Under the pieces are notes generated by a model. It was not told the DNA's origin. It saw nothing but the letters and a program-made list of their open reading frames with translations, and did not search any database. The position numbers were made by a program, and so were the translations under genes. A stretch of DNA of 64,000 nucleotides from JAFGUB01 sp050305515 (GTDB lineage Bacteria > Campylobacterota > Campylobacteria > Campylobacterales > Sulfurimonadaceae), in the NCBI GenBank assembly GCA_050305515.1, contig JBNLFL010000036.1, positions 11,930 through 75,929 of the forward strand, in the 5' to 3' direction. Below are positions 1-8,533 of the stretch, piece after piece. Within the stretch, counting starts at the first letter, position 1; every line of letters begins with the position of its first letter.

Positions 1-762
1 TTCCACTCCGCCGTGTATCGCCTCAAGACAGGCATCGACTTTTGGAATCATGCCGCCGCTAATGGTGCCGTCGGCTTTCATCGCCTCGATCTGGGCTTCG
101 GTCAGCGTGGAGAGGAAATTTTTTTCCTTGTCCATAACACCGGGCGTGTCAGTCATGAAGATGATTTTTCGCGCCCCGATACTCGCGGCTATTTTGCTTG
201 CCGCAAGGTCGGCATTGATGTTGTAGCCGATCTTCGAATCATCCGCGTCCCCAGCAATGGGGGCAATAACCGGAATGAACTTCTCCGCAATCAGATTCAG
301 CGCCACGGAGGGGTCAATCGCGTTGATCTTGCCGACGAGTCCGAATTTGTCATAATCGATCGGTTTGGCTTTGATGAAGCCGGCATCTTTCCCGCTGATT
401 CCGATGGCCTTGGCACCGAAGTGGTTGAGCATTGCGGTGATCTCTTTGTTGATACTGCCGCTGAGAACCATTTCGACGATCTCCATAACCTTGTCGTCGG
501 TAAAACGCAACCCGTCGATAAACTTCGTGCCGATATCGAGCTGTTCGAGCAGTGAGCTGATTTTATTGCCGCCGCCATGAACGACCACCGGCTTGATGCC
601 TACGAGATAAAGCAGCAAAACGTCCTGCGCCACTTTCTCCTTGAGTTCGGGATTGATCTGCGCCGAACCGCCGTATTTGATCACGAAAATCTGGTTGGAA
701 AACTTTTTGATATAGGGCAATGCGTCAAGAAGCGTCTTGACCTGCTGGATTTTAGTCTGCAT
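1..762 (-). CDS. argB: Acetylglutamate kinase, 3' end cut by window edge
   Basis: Phosphorylates N-acetyl-L-glutamate in the cytoplasm, the second step of arginine synthesis. The 254 visible codons start at the ATG at 762. They show the amino-acid-kinase phosphate loop (VIKYGGSA, about residue 27), the VVVHGGG substrate loop, and the late segments ITGD-type IAGDADDSKIGYNINAD and MTDTPGVMDK. The family is usually about 280-300 residues, so roughly 30-40 residues lie beyond position 1. The gene follows a secreted unknown protein on the same strand by 40 bases. A 14 bp palindrome sits about 10 bases upstream of its start codon. argD is also in the window but more than 30 kb away, so arginine genes are scattered. 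Identification is firm. Confidence 0.95.
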   Translation of the reverse strand, partial: MQTKIQQVKTLLDALPYIKKFSNQIFVIKYGGSAQINPELKEKVAQDVLLLYLVGIKPVVVHGGGNKISSLLEQLDIGTKFIDGLRFTDDKVMEIVEMVLSGSINKEITAMLNHFGAKAIGISGKDAGFIKAKPIDYDKFGLVGKINAIDPSVALNLIAEKFIPVIAPIAGDADDSKIGYNINADLAASKIAASIGARKIIFMTDTPGVMDKEKNFLSTLTEAQIEAMKADGTISGGMIPKVDACLEAIHGGVE

Positions 763-772
763 AAAACCTGCT

Positions 773-782
773 TTACATGTAA
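773..782. repeat. TTACATGTAA palindrome, copy 1
   Basis: Exact copy in the 40-base gap upstream of argB. The symmetry extends to 14 bp (CTTTACATGTAAAG, 771-784). Confidence 0.9.
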
Positions 783-802
783 AGGTACGTACGAATTATA
801 CG

Positions 803-1882
803 CTATTTGAACACTTTTTTCACTTCATTGACAATTGCACCGGGAACCGTCGAAATGGTCATAAAGTCTCCCATTTTCAGCATCGGGTACATCACGGCGA
901 TATAGTATTTGGGATCAAGAAGCTTCACCTCGCCGTTTTCAATCAACGCCGGATACGGCAGCAAAGCGCCGTTTTGCGCCCCGATTTTCGTAACAAACTT
1001 TGAAGTTCTCGAAGAGAGGTTTACTCCAATCACGGCGATACTCTTCGAAAGTTCCTGAACAAAGACCACGTTTTTCGATTTGCTTGCTTTTGCGAGCATC
1101 TCTGCATGATCGCCGCGTTCGATCATGGCCATATCGCCATAAGAAGGCATGCCGCTCATGAAAACGTATTTTGGAAGCAGATTGTATTTGAGAAGGTCAT
1201 CGGAGTTTTTCAATTCCTGCGATTCAAAGGCACTCCGCAGCGTATCGAGCGCCGCTTCGGGGATGGCAGACTCGAAATCATCCTGCATGAATGCACGGGC
1301 AACATAGAGTGGATTGGTGATGCTGATCTGCTGATTGATGCCATCGACAAGAATGCGAAGCGACGCGGTAAATCCCCGCCCGCTCTGTTTTCCCATTGCT
1401 TCGAGCGCGCTACATGTAAAAACGATTGAAACCAGTTTTTTCTTTTTATCCAGTGCCTCGGAAGCCAGAATTTTATAGCCGGTATCCTCAAGCCGTTTAA
1501 GAACTTCTTTGGGTTCCATGTAGTTTCCGCGAAGGTAAAGGCTCAGACGGCTGTTCTTGACATCGCCCACTTTGAGCTCCCCTTCATCAAGCGTCGTCTT
1601 GTTGTACGAAGGGGGCACGCGGTGCGAAAAAACCGGCTTGGCATTGCGTTTATGTTCAAACTGACGGTGCGGATTTACCGGTGTGTAGGGCTCGCCTTGC
1701 GTTGTCTCATACTGGTTGAGCACTTTGGGTGCCACAGGAACCACAGCCGTGACTTCCGGCACTTTCGGAACTTCGATAATGAGCGTATTTGCAGGTTGAG
1801 GTTCGTTCTCCGCCACTGTGGCGTAAAGACCAGTCGCCAATGTCGATAGCACTGCGATTTTCAAAAAAACAGATAATCCCAT
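803..1882 (-). CDS. Secreted or periplasmic protein of unknown function
   Basis: A 359-residue protein I do not recognise with confidence. The N-terminus (about residues 1-22) looks like a signal peptide or membrane anchor. A Pro/Val-rich low-complexity stretch follows (about 25-60), then a mixed alpha/beta region. Residues about 120-330 contain a segment around NPLYVARAFMQDDF that weakly recalls DUF302-type folds, but this is only an impression. The start ATG at 1882 has a good AGGAAA ribosome site. The gene lies directly upstream of argB and may be cotranscribed with it. A near-copy of the window's palindrome (CTACATGTAA, 1410-1419) falls inside it. Confidence 0.6.
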   Translation of the reverse strand: MGLSVFLKIAVLSTLATGLYATVAENEPQPANTLIIEVPKVPEVTAVVPVAPKVLNQYETTQGEPYTPVNPHRQFEHKRNAKPVFSHRVPPSYNKTTLDEGELKVGDVKNSRLSLYLRGNYMEPKEVLKRLEDTGYKILASEALDKKKKLVSIVFTCSALEAMGKQSGRGFTASLRILVDGINQQISITNPLYVARAFMQDDFESAIPEAALDTLRSAFESQELKNSDDLLKYNLLPKYVFMSGMPSYGDMAMIERGDHAEMLAKASKSKNVVFVQELSKSIAVIGVNLSSRTSKFVTKIGAQNGALLPYPALIENGEVKLLDPKYYIAVMYPMLKMGDFMTISTVPGAIVNEVKKVFK

Positions 1883-1923
1883 AAATGTTTCCTAATACGT
1901 GTTTGATAATGCTGAATAAGTTA

Positions 1924-1929
1924 ATATTA
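1924..1929 (-). promoter_or_regulatory. Possible -10 box for the secreted unknown gene
   Basis: TAATAT on the minus strand about 42 bases before the start codon, in an AT-rich gap. Campylobacterota promoters usually lack a clear -35, so support is limited. Confidence 0.4.
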
Positions 1930-2032
1930 TCAGAGAATCTCTATGGAAATCTACTTTTTCTTATAAAATCAATTTAATTCAAAGTATCGGCTACAAGTGG
2001 TGACGCTGTATCACATATTTATAATGAGTACG

Positions 2033-4294
2033 CTATAAAAGTGATTGAAGTACCTTTTCAACTGCCGATGCAGGCATTGGACGATAGTATAAATACCCCT
2101 GTGCTTCATAACAGTGATGGCCTATCAGGAACTCGCTTTGTGCCGTAGTTTCAACGCCTTCGGCAATCAGCTTCAGATCAAGGCTTCGCGCCATGGCGAT
2201 AATGGTTCGGGTCAACACCACGTCATCATGATCGTCCGGAATATCCCGTACAAACGACTGATCGATCTTGATGCGATCTAAAGGCAGGCGTTTAAGATAA
2301 GCAAGCGAAGATTGCCCTGTTCCAAAGTCATCGATGGCCAATGCGATTTTCAACGCTTTAAGCTGATGCAGCATGGTAATGGTATATTCAGGATTCTTCA
2401 TGACCTGGGTTTCGGTTATTTCAAGTTCCAGATGCTCTGCTTTCATTCCGCTTTTTAGCATCAGCTCCTCGATAAATGCAATAAAATCATTGCGATGCAG
2501 CTGCAAAAGGGAGAGATTCAGCGAAAGCACTCCCGGACTCAGCCCCGCTTCATACCATTTTGCAAACTGCATTGCCGCACTCAGCATGACCCAGCGGTCG
2601 ATCTCGACAATCAATCCCGTCTCTTCTGCCATGGGGATGAACAGTGCGGGAGAGACCAGCCCCATTGTCGCATGGTGCCACCGTATCAATGCTTCCATTC
2701 CGATGATGCGCTGGTCACGCATATCAACTTTCGGCTGGAAATAGACTTCGAGCTCTTCCCGTTCAATGGCATGGCGCAACTCTGTCTGAAGCCGTACCCG
2801 CTGAAAAGCTTTCTCTGTCATGTCGCTTGTATAGAACTGGTAGGTGTTGCGTCCTTCCGCCTTGGCACGGTACATGGCAGCATCGGCATTTTTCAGAAGT
2901 TCCTGCGGGGTTACGCCGTTTTGCGGATAGAGTGCTATGCCGATACTGCAGGAGATATAAAACTGATGCGATTCAATTTCCCAGGAGCGCTGAAAGAGTG
3001 TCATAATCCTGCTGATAAGATCAGCAACGGCATCGGTCCCACTGATACGGTCAATCAGAAGCGTAAATTCGTCACCTCCCATTCTGGCGATGGTATCGTT
3101 ACTGCCAAGCAGATGCATGAGATGCAGCGCAACTTCTTTAAGCAGCTTGTCACCGACAAGATGTCCAAAGGAGTCATTAACTTCCTTAAAACGGTCCAGA
3201 TCAATAAAAAAGAGCGCAATCTTTCCTTTTTCCTGAGAAGCATGTTTGATGGACTGCTCCAGACGGTCAAGGAATAGAACACGGTTCGGCAACTCCGTAA
3301 GCGCATCATGCTCAGCCTGATACTGCAACAGCAGGGTTTTTTTGTCAAAAGCCCTGGCCAGTGCTTCGAGCTCATCATCCGTACCGATAGGACTGCATAA
3401 AATATTTTTCGAAGCGTCCGAAGCATTTACACGGCGATACAATTCAAGAATCGGCCGGGTAATGCTATTGGCAAGAAAGGTCGCAAGTATCGCGCTAAAA
3501 AGAACAAAAATAAGACCAATCACACCCAGACGCAGCAGCGTTTCCTGTACCGGTGCCATAATCGAAGATTCCGGAATCCCCATCTCCATCGTAATACCGA
3601 GCTGATTCAGATAAAGCGTTTCACTTGATGGCAGCAGATACGAAATGTATTCGCTCGAACTGTTGTAGCCATAGGAAAAAAGCAACCCGTCCGCTCCGGT
3701 CAGTTTAAGGTAAATCAGTTCATCAGGCGGTATCTGCCGTTTTACCATGGCATTCAGGTCAAAAACGACGACAACAGCCCCCTGGGTCGTTTCATAATAG
3801 CGAATCGGTGCCACCAGAACGATTTCACTGCTATTACTCTGAAGATACAGCGTAACCTGCCCCATGGCCAGGGCCGCGCGCAGTTGGGGCGATGTCTTGT
3901 AATCGGGAATGACGTCCCGGGTTTTATAGATAGGATATCCGTCAAAATCGACGACGCTCAGTGAAATAACATCCTTGCCTTCCATAAAATTCTTTACCAA
4001 CGGCGGCAGATAGGTTTCGCGTCCGATTGAATCAAGAAGGCCGTTGATCATAAATTCATTTTTTGTCAGAAGGATGGAGTTTTCCACCAGATACCGCAAC
4101 CGCTGTTCAAGCCGCTGCTGCGTTGCGTAGGTCTTATTCTGCAACAGTGTACGCATCTGTGCGCTCATATGCTGATGCACCAGCATGGCAACACTCAGGG
4201 TAATAAAAATAATGGCCGCACTGATCAGCACCGAAACCTGAAGTACGACTCTTTTTCTAATGCTTTTGTGCTGTTTCAGATTCATTTCCGCCAT
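2033..4294 (-). CDS. Membrane GGDEF-EAL c-di-GMP protein with periplasmic sensor and HAMP
   Basis: 753 residues. Order: TM1 (about 18-40), a periplasmic region of about 210 residues resembling a Cache-type sensor, TM2 (about 255-278), HAMP (ITRPI, about 280-325), GGDEF (about 335-490) and EAL (about 505-745). The cyclase motif is intact (MGGDEFT). The phosphodiesterase domain keeps EALIRW, the ExxE-type EITET and DDFGTG. Both enzymatic activities are therefore possible, and net output cannot be predicted. It starts 6 bases after the stop of the fused binding protein upstream, so the two are almost certainly cotranscribed. The binding protein may feed a periplasmic ligand signal into this enzyme; that link is inference from context. 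Confidence 0.9.
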   Translation of the reverse strand: MAEMNLKQHKSIRKRVVLQVSVLISAAIIFITLSVAMLVHQHMSAQMRTLLQNKTYATQQRLEQRLRYLVENSILLTKNEFMINGLLDSIGRETYLPPLVKNFMEGKDVISLSVVDFDGYPIYKTRDVIPDYKTSPQLRAALAMGQVTLYLQSNSSEIVLVAPIRYYETTQGAVVVVFDLNAMVKRQIPPDELIYLKLTGADGLLFSYGYNSSSEYISYLLPSSETLYLNQLGITMEMGIPESSIMAPVQETLLRLGVIGLIFVLFSAILATFLANSITRPILELYRRVNASDASKNILCSPIGTDDELEALARAFDKKTLLLQYQAEHDALTELPNRVLFLDRLEQSIKHASQEKGKIALFFIDLDRFKEVNDSFGHLVGDKLLKEVALHLMHLLGSNDTIARMGGDEFTLLIDRISGTDAVADLISRIMTLFQRSWEIESHQFYISCSIGIALYPQNGVTPQELLKNADAAMYRAKAEGRNTYQFYTSDMTEKAFQRVRLQTELRHAIEREELEVYFQPKVDMRDQRIIGMEALIRWHHATMGLVSPALFIPMAEETGLIVEIDRWVMLSAAMQFAKWYEAGLSPGVLSLNLSLLQLHRNDFIAFIEELMLKSGMKAEHLELEITETQVMKNPEYTITMLHQLKALKIALAIDDFGTGQSSLAYLKRLPLDRIKIDQSFVRDIPDDHDDVVLTRTIIAMARSLDLKLIAEGVETTAQSEFLIGHHCYEAQGYLYYRPMPASAVEKVLQSLL

Positions 4295-4300
4295 ACGGTT

Positions 4301-6430
4301 CTACTCTTTCCCGGAGACACTTCGGCCGTTTTTTCCAAAACGTACCAATACATAATCACTGTTTTCAAGGGCATCGTGATCCGTCGGTGAAAAAGGACGA
4401 TGATACGTTTTGATAGCCCCATCGTAAGACACTATGGCTTCCAGAGCATTTCTGACCTGATCATGCTGCGTACTCTGCGCCTTTTTTACAGCTTTGGCAA
4501 GTATTCCGATCACATCATACGCCTGAAACAGGGCGATGGGCGCCTCCAGCTCCTCGGAGCCGTACGTGCTGCGATAAGACGAAAGCATCTCCCGGGCGCG
4601 GGCATTGGTACGTGTTTCAAAAGCGAAAGGCTGAAAAAAGCTAAAATCCGTTTCAGCCAGCGCTTTTTTATTATCCTTAAAAAAATGACTGCCTACGATA
4701 CCCCAATGTGAAAATACCGGCAGATTTGCTTTGAGCTGAACCAGTGTATTGACAAACACTCCGCCCTCATTTGGGCCAAGAACCATAATAATGGCATCAG
4801 CACCTGAACGTAACAGCGTCTGTATCTCTTCTCCCATCGTTTTCTGTCCCCGGTTTAGAAGCAACGACGGCGCATTTACAAAACCTTTATGCTGAAGATA
4901 CTGTTGCATCTTTTCAAGATTACTGCGTCCCCAGATAGAGTTCTCTACAATGATGGCAGGTTTTTTATGCTGTTTCAGCACCTCTGCCATGATAAAAGGC
5001 GCTACAAGATCATCATTGGCGGAAACACGAAAAATAGAATTCGGACTATAACCGTTATCCGTGTTTTGGGAGGCGGCCGCCCAGGGAATGAGATAGGGAA
5101 TCTCCTGCTTCTGAATTTCTGCCATCTCATCGGCAATAACAGCACTGTGAAGCCCCCCGATAATGGCAATGGTGCGGGGATTTTCCGCCAAATCACGAAT
5201 ATTCTGAATACCACGGGAACCAAGACTGCGATGGTCTCTGGCAATGATTCGAACCGGATGTCCAAGCAAACCTCCGGATGCATTGATTTTTTCAACTGCC
5301 AGCTCCACACCGCGTTTGATCATGAGCCCCACAACTTTTCCGTCCATGGAGAGATCAACATCGATACCGATAACCCAGGCATCTTCAGGGGCATATTTTG
5401 CATCAAGAAGCTCTTCGGTCCGGGAGATAATATCACTGCCGATAATACCTTCGAATTTTTTGGCGATATGAGCCGTCAATGCAGCGAAGCGTTCCCGTTC
5501 ATGCGGATCAAGTTCATGAATGCGGACACCGGCGTCCCTGATCTCTTCTAGAAGTGCCATCTCACGTTTTCGGGTCTCCTGACGTTCCCACGGTGTCACC
5601 TCTTTGGCAGTTTCAACGAGAATATTCCGGAGCTCAAGCGGCAGTTTTTCAAAACTTTTGGCACTGATTGAGAAGACATACCCCAGATAGGCATGTGAAG
5701 AGAGCGTCAGATCCGACTGTACTTCATGAAACCCCATGCTGACAATGGCTACAAGCGGATTCTCTTCTCCGTCAACGACACCATCTTTGAGTGCGGCACG
5801 GGTTGCATAAAAATCGATAGGTATCGGGATCGCACCCAGCGAACGAAACTGATCCATAATGATGCGGCTCTTCATGACCCGCATTTTTTTCCCTTTAAAG
5901 TCCTCGGGACGCAAAAGTGGCGTATTCGCCGTAAAGTGCTTGAAACCGTTTTCCCAGAATGTGACACCGACAAGTCCGATGTCCCGCAGATCTTCCAGCA
6001 GCATTCTGCCCGGTTCACCGTCAAGCACACTGTAAACATCCTCGGATGCGGGAAAATAAAATGGCAGATCGGCAAACTGCATGGATGGCATGGCGACACT
6101 CATCTTGGCTGTCGGTGTCAGAATGATGTCCAGCTGACCGCTGCGTGCAAGCTCCACCATCTGGTGGTCATTGCCAAGCTGCTGCGACGGATAAATGGAA
6201 ATTTTTACACATCCGCCGCTTTTACGCGAAACTTCCGCGGCAAAACGTTCGGATGCTTCGTGCAATGCACTGTCAAGTGGCGTATTATGCCCCATGCGCA
6301 GAACAATCGGAGCGGAAAGTTTGTTGGGGACGGCATGATCTTTTTTTTCACAGGAGAACGGAATCAGAACAACAGCCAAAGCGACAAGCAACAGCACGAT
6401 GCTTCCAAAAAGAAACCCTACGAGCTTCAT
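4301..6430 (-). CDS. Fused DctP-type and LivJ-type periplasmic solute-binding protein
   Basis: 709 residues in one uninterrupted frame. A hydrophobic N-terminus (about 5-27) ends in Cys, but the lipobox (IPFSC) is poor, so it may be a membrane anchor or a lipoprotein. Residues about 40-345 match TRAP-transporter DctP-family binding proteins (HNTPLDSALHEA, KGKKMRVM, DGVVDGEENP). Residues about 355-700 match branched-chain amino-acid-type ABC binding proteins (ELAVEKINASGGLLGHPV, AIIGGLHS, IPWAAAS). No TRAP or ABC permease or ATPase genes lie nearby. The next gene, 6 bases downstream, encodes a membrane GGDEF-EAL protein. A sensory rather than transport role is inferred. The ATG at 6430 has a strong AGGAGG site. 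Confidence 0.88.
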   Translation of the reverse strand: MKLVGFLFGSIVLLLVALAVVLIPFSCEKKDHAVPNKLSAPIVLRMGHNTPLDSALHEASERFAAEVSRKSGGCVKISIYPSQQLGNDHQMVELARSGQLDIILTPTAKMSVAMPSMQFADLPFYFPASEDVYSVLDGEPGRMLLEDLRDIGLVGVTFWENGFKHFTANTPLLRPEDFKGKKMRVMKSRIIMDQFRSLGAIPIPIDFYATRAALKDGVVDGEENPLVAIVSMGFHEVQSDLTLSSHAYLGYVFSISAKSFEKLPLELRNILVETAKEVTPWERQETRKREMALLEEIRDAGVRIHELDPHERERFAALTAHIAKKFEGIIGSDIISRTEELLDAKYAPEDAWVIGIDVDLSMDGKVVGLMIKRGVELAVEKINASGGLLGHPVRIIARDHRSLGSRGIQNIRDLAENPRTIAIIGGLHSAVIADEMAEIQKQEIPYLIPWAAASQNTDNGYSPNSIFRVSANDDLVAPFIMAEVLKQHKKPAIIVENSIWGRSNLEKMQQYLQHKGFVNAPSLLLNRGQKTMGEEIQTLLRSGADAIIMVLGPNEGGVFVNTLVQLKANLPVFSHWGIVGSHFFKDNKKALAETDFSFFQPFAFETRTNARAREMLSSYRSTYGSEELEAPIALFQAYDVIGILAKAVKKAQSTQHDQVRNALEAIVSYDGAIKTYHRPFSPTDHDALENSDYVLVRFGKNGRSVSGKE

Positions 6431-6463
6431 CCCGTAACCTCCTGCTTTCTCACTTCAAAAATT

Positions 6464-6469
6464 ATCATA
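6464..6469 (-). promoter_or_regulatory. Likely -10 box for the binding-protein/GGDEF-EAL operon
   Basis: TATGAT within CTATGATAAT on the minus strand, about 34 bases before the ATG at 6430. Confidence 0.5.
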
Positions 6470-6505
6470 GCAGGCTTTCACTGAATGATTCGTTGGGCTT
6501 TATAA

Positions 6506-7399
6506 TTACTTTTTTACATAGTTTGTAACAGAATCAATCAGCGAATCGGCAACGTCAAGTTCAAGTTCCAGTAAAGAGAGCGGCAAACCGAAAGCGGCGA
6601 TTTTCACATAATCCTTGTAAGTCACCAGCAGCGACGTCGCCCCGGAATCTTCCAGAAGTTTTTCAAGTTCGGCAGCCTCAAAAAAGTAATGGTCGGGAAA
6701 GTAACGCGTGCCAATCACCTCCGGAAGATAGGGATCAAGCCGCTTCGGCCGCGCTATTGCCGTGACCAGAAGCATTTTTTCTGTGGGATTGACAATTGAG
6801 GTGACACGGGTAAATGTGTCATTCTCTTTTACATGTAAGGCATCTTTCCCCTTCCAGTGACGCTCGCGGTAAGGACCCGAGGGCAGACAGAAACGGTTGG
6901 GCGTCGCCACATCGATGAGAATATCGAGTTTTGCGATCTGATGTTTGGAGTAGCCATCATCAAGAAAACAGACTTCACATCCCATCTCTTTTGCCAGCAT
7001 GATGGCCGGTTCGCGTATTTCGCTGACAATGACAACGGCATGCGGCAGTTTATGCGCATAGATCATCGCTTCGTCCCCACTGGTCGCCACATCGCACACA
7101 ATGCCATGCGCATCACGCACGACATGCAACCCCTCTGATTTTCTTCCATACCCGCGCAAGATCACTGCCGGACGTTCAAAATGTCTGGAAAGTGCCGTGA
7201 CCAGCGGTGTTTTACCGCTGCCGCCAACGGTCAGGTTTCCAATGCTGATGACCGGAATGTCAAAATTTTTGGGACGGCTGAACGCGAAACGCGCACGCAT
7301 GAGCGTACAGTAGAGCAGGGAAAACGGCCACAGAAGCAGGGAGAACAGCCGTTGAAACGTATCAGGAGCGTAAAAATAGCGCTCGAACCATGCAACCAA
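6506..7399 (-). CDS. lpxK: Tetraacyldisaccharide 4'-kinase
   Basis: Adds the 4'-phosphate to the lipid A precursor at the inner membrane. It is 297 residues, slightly short for the family (about 310-330). The N-terminus WFERYFYAPDTFQRL with a hydrophobic segment (about 18-33) is typical, followed by the Walker A loop GNLTVGGSGKTP (about 53-64) and the DDGYSKH motif (about 146). The frame opens at TTG (7399), which has an AAGGG site 5 bases upstream and overlaps the preceding stop region, so TTG is the likely start. It is the last gene of a nadE-aminotransferase-lpxK run. An exact TTACATGTAA copy encodes LHV at about residues 188-190. Confidence 0.93.
   Translation of the reverse strand: MVAWFERYFYAPDTFQRLFSLLLWPFSLLYCTLMRARFAFSRPKNFDIPVISIGNLTVGGSGKTPLVTALSRHFERPAVILRGYGRKSEGLHVVRDAHGIVCDVATSGDEAMIYAHKLPHAVVIVSEIREPAIMLAKEMGCEVCFLDDGYSKHQIAKLDILIDVATPNRFCLPSGPYRERHWKGKDALHVKENDTFTRVTSIVNPTEKMLLVTAIARPKRLDPYLPEVIGTRYFPDHYFFEAAELEKLLEDSGATSLLVTYKDYVKIAAFGLPLSLLELELDVADSLIDSVTNYVKK
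6829..6838. repeat. TTACATGTAA palindrome, copy 2
   Basis: Exact copy inside lpxK, read as Leu-His-Val. Confidence 0.9.
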
Positions 7400-8518
7400 T
7401 CAGACCCTTGTCTTGCTCACCGCAATGATGGACTCGGCGACATAGGCGATCTCCTTGTCGCTCATGCCGGCAAAATTGGGAATGGAGAGCACCTGCTGAA
7501 AGTTGCGCAGCGCCACGGGAAAGTCATTGACACGCAACGAGTATTTGCTTTTATAGTAGCTGAGCAGATGCAGCGGAATATAGTGCAATCCCGTTTCGAT
7601 ACCGCGATCATCAAGTTCCCGGGCAAAAGAGTCGCGGTTTTTATCGACCTTGACAATATAGAGTGATGCGGAGTGATCCGCACAGAGTGTCGGCAGGGTC
7701 ACATGAGAGATGCCCTCGAGCTTTTTGTTGTACGTCGCGGCAATCTCTTTCTGTTTGGCCACCAGCTGATCCTGCTTTTTCAGTTTTTCCAGAATATAGG
7801 CCGCATCAAGCGGGCTGATGGTGTATTTGCTTCCGATATCGACAATATCATAGATATAGCCCAGCGAATCACTGTCCGTAACCATGGCATGGTTGCGAAG
7901 CAGCAGTGCACGCTCCATAATGTCCTCATCATCCGTCACCATGACGCCGCCGTTGGAGTAGCTGTATTTGAGATGCGGCGAAAAGCTGAAACAGGTAATG
8001 TCCGCTCCGGTAGCACCGATCTTCTTGCCTTTAAAGGTCGCACCCAGTGCATCCGTGGCATCTTCGACGATTTTGACATCATAGATTTTGGCAATGTTAT
8101 AGAGTCGTTCGAGGTTGGTCGGCTGTCCCGCAATATGACTGACGATAACCGCTTTGAGCTTTTTCGATTTATTATCCGCCAGGTAATTTTCCAGCTTGTC
8201 AAGATCAATATTGTATGTGGTGTCATCCACGTCGATAAAGATCGGTTCGGCATCAAAATGGCGTACCACTTCGGGAACCGAAGGAAACGCATTGACGGAG
8301 CAGAGGACTTTGTCACCGCGTTTGAGGTCAATAGCCAGCATAGCCAGATGCAATGCCGACGTACCATGCGAGGTTGCCAGCGCGTACTGGGTACCCGTAT
8401 AACGCTCGAATGCCGCTTCAAGATCCTCGACAATCGTGCGGGCATTCCCTTCAAGCAGCTGCTCGATTCGGTTACGCTCCTCTTTTCCTACGCTCTCTCG
8501 GTAAAATGGTACTTGCAT
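7400..8518 (-). CDS. DegT/DnrJ/EryC1/StrS-family PLP aminotransferase
   Basis: 372 residues of the sugar-aminotransferase family (fold type I, PLP). It shows GTSALHLAM (about 52-60), the PLP-stacking region, EDATDALGA (about 152-160, the Asp that contacts the PLP nitrogen) and FSFSPHLKYSYSNGG. Relative to family members such as ArnB (FSFHAIKN), the candidate Schiff-base lysine K184 falls one residue later, and the usual Glu before GG is Asn. This may mark a distinct subfamily. Its place between nadE and lpxK suggests an amino-sugar step in lipid A or surface glycan synthesis, but the substrate is unknown. Start ATG 8518 with AAGGAG. Confidence 0.88.
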   Translation of the reverse strand: MQVPFYRESVGKEERNRIEQLLEGNARTIVEDLEAAFERYTGTQYALATSHGTSALHLAMLAIDLKRGDKVLCSVNAFPSVPEVVRHFDAEPIFIDVDDTTYNIDLDKLENYLADNKSKKLKAVIVSHIAGQPTNLERLYNIAKIYDVKIVEDATDALGATFKGKKIGATGADITCFSFSPHLKYSYSNGGVMVTDDEDIMERALLLRNHAMVTDSDSLGYIYDIVDIGSKYTISPLDAAYILEKLKKQDQLVAKQKEIAATYNKKLEGISHVTLPTLCADHSASLYIVKVDKNRDSFARELDDRGIETGLHYIPLHLLSYYKSKYSLRVNDFPVALRNFQQVLSIPNFAGMSDKEIAYVAESIIAVSKTRV

Positions 8519-8533
8519 GAATGGCTCCTTGAT

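Noticed and set aside
2495..3277. 260-codon open frame on the plus strand
   Set aside because: Antisense to the intact GGDEF-EAL gene, whose motifs are all on the minus strand; a shadow frame.
4889..5551. 220-codon open frame on the plus strand
   Set aside because: It is antisense to the fused binding-protein gene, has no ribosome site, and its translation lacks any domain pattern; a shadow frame.
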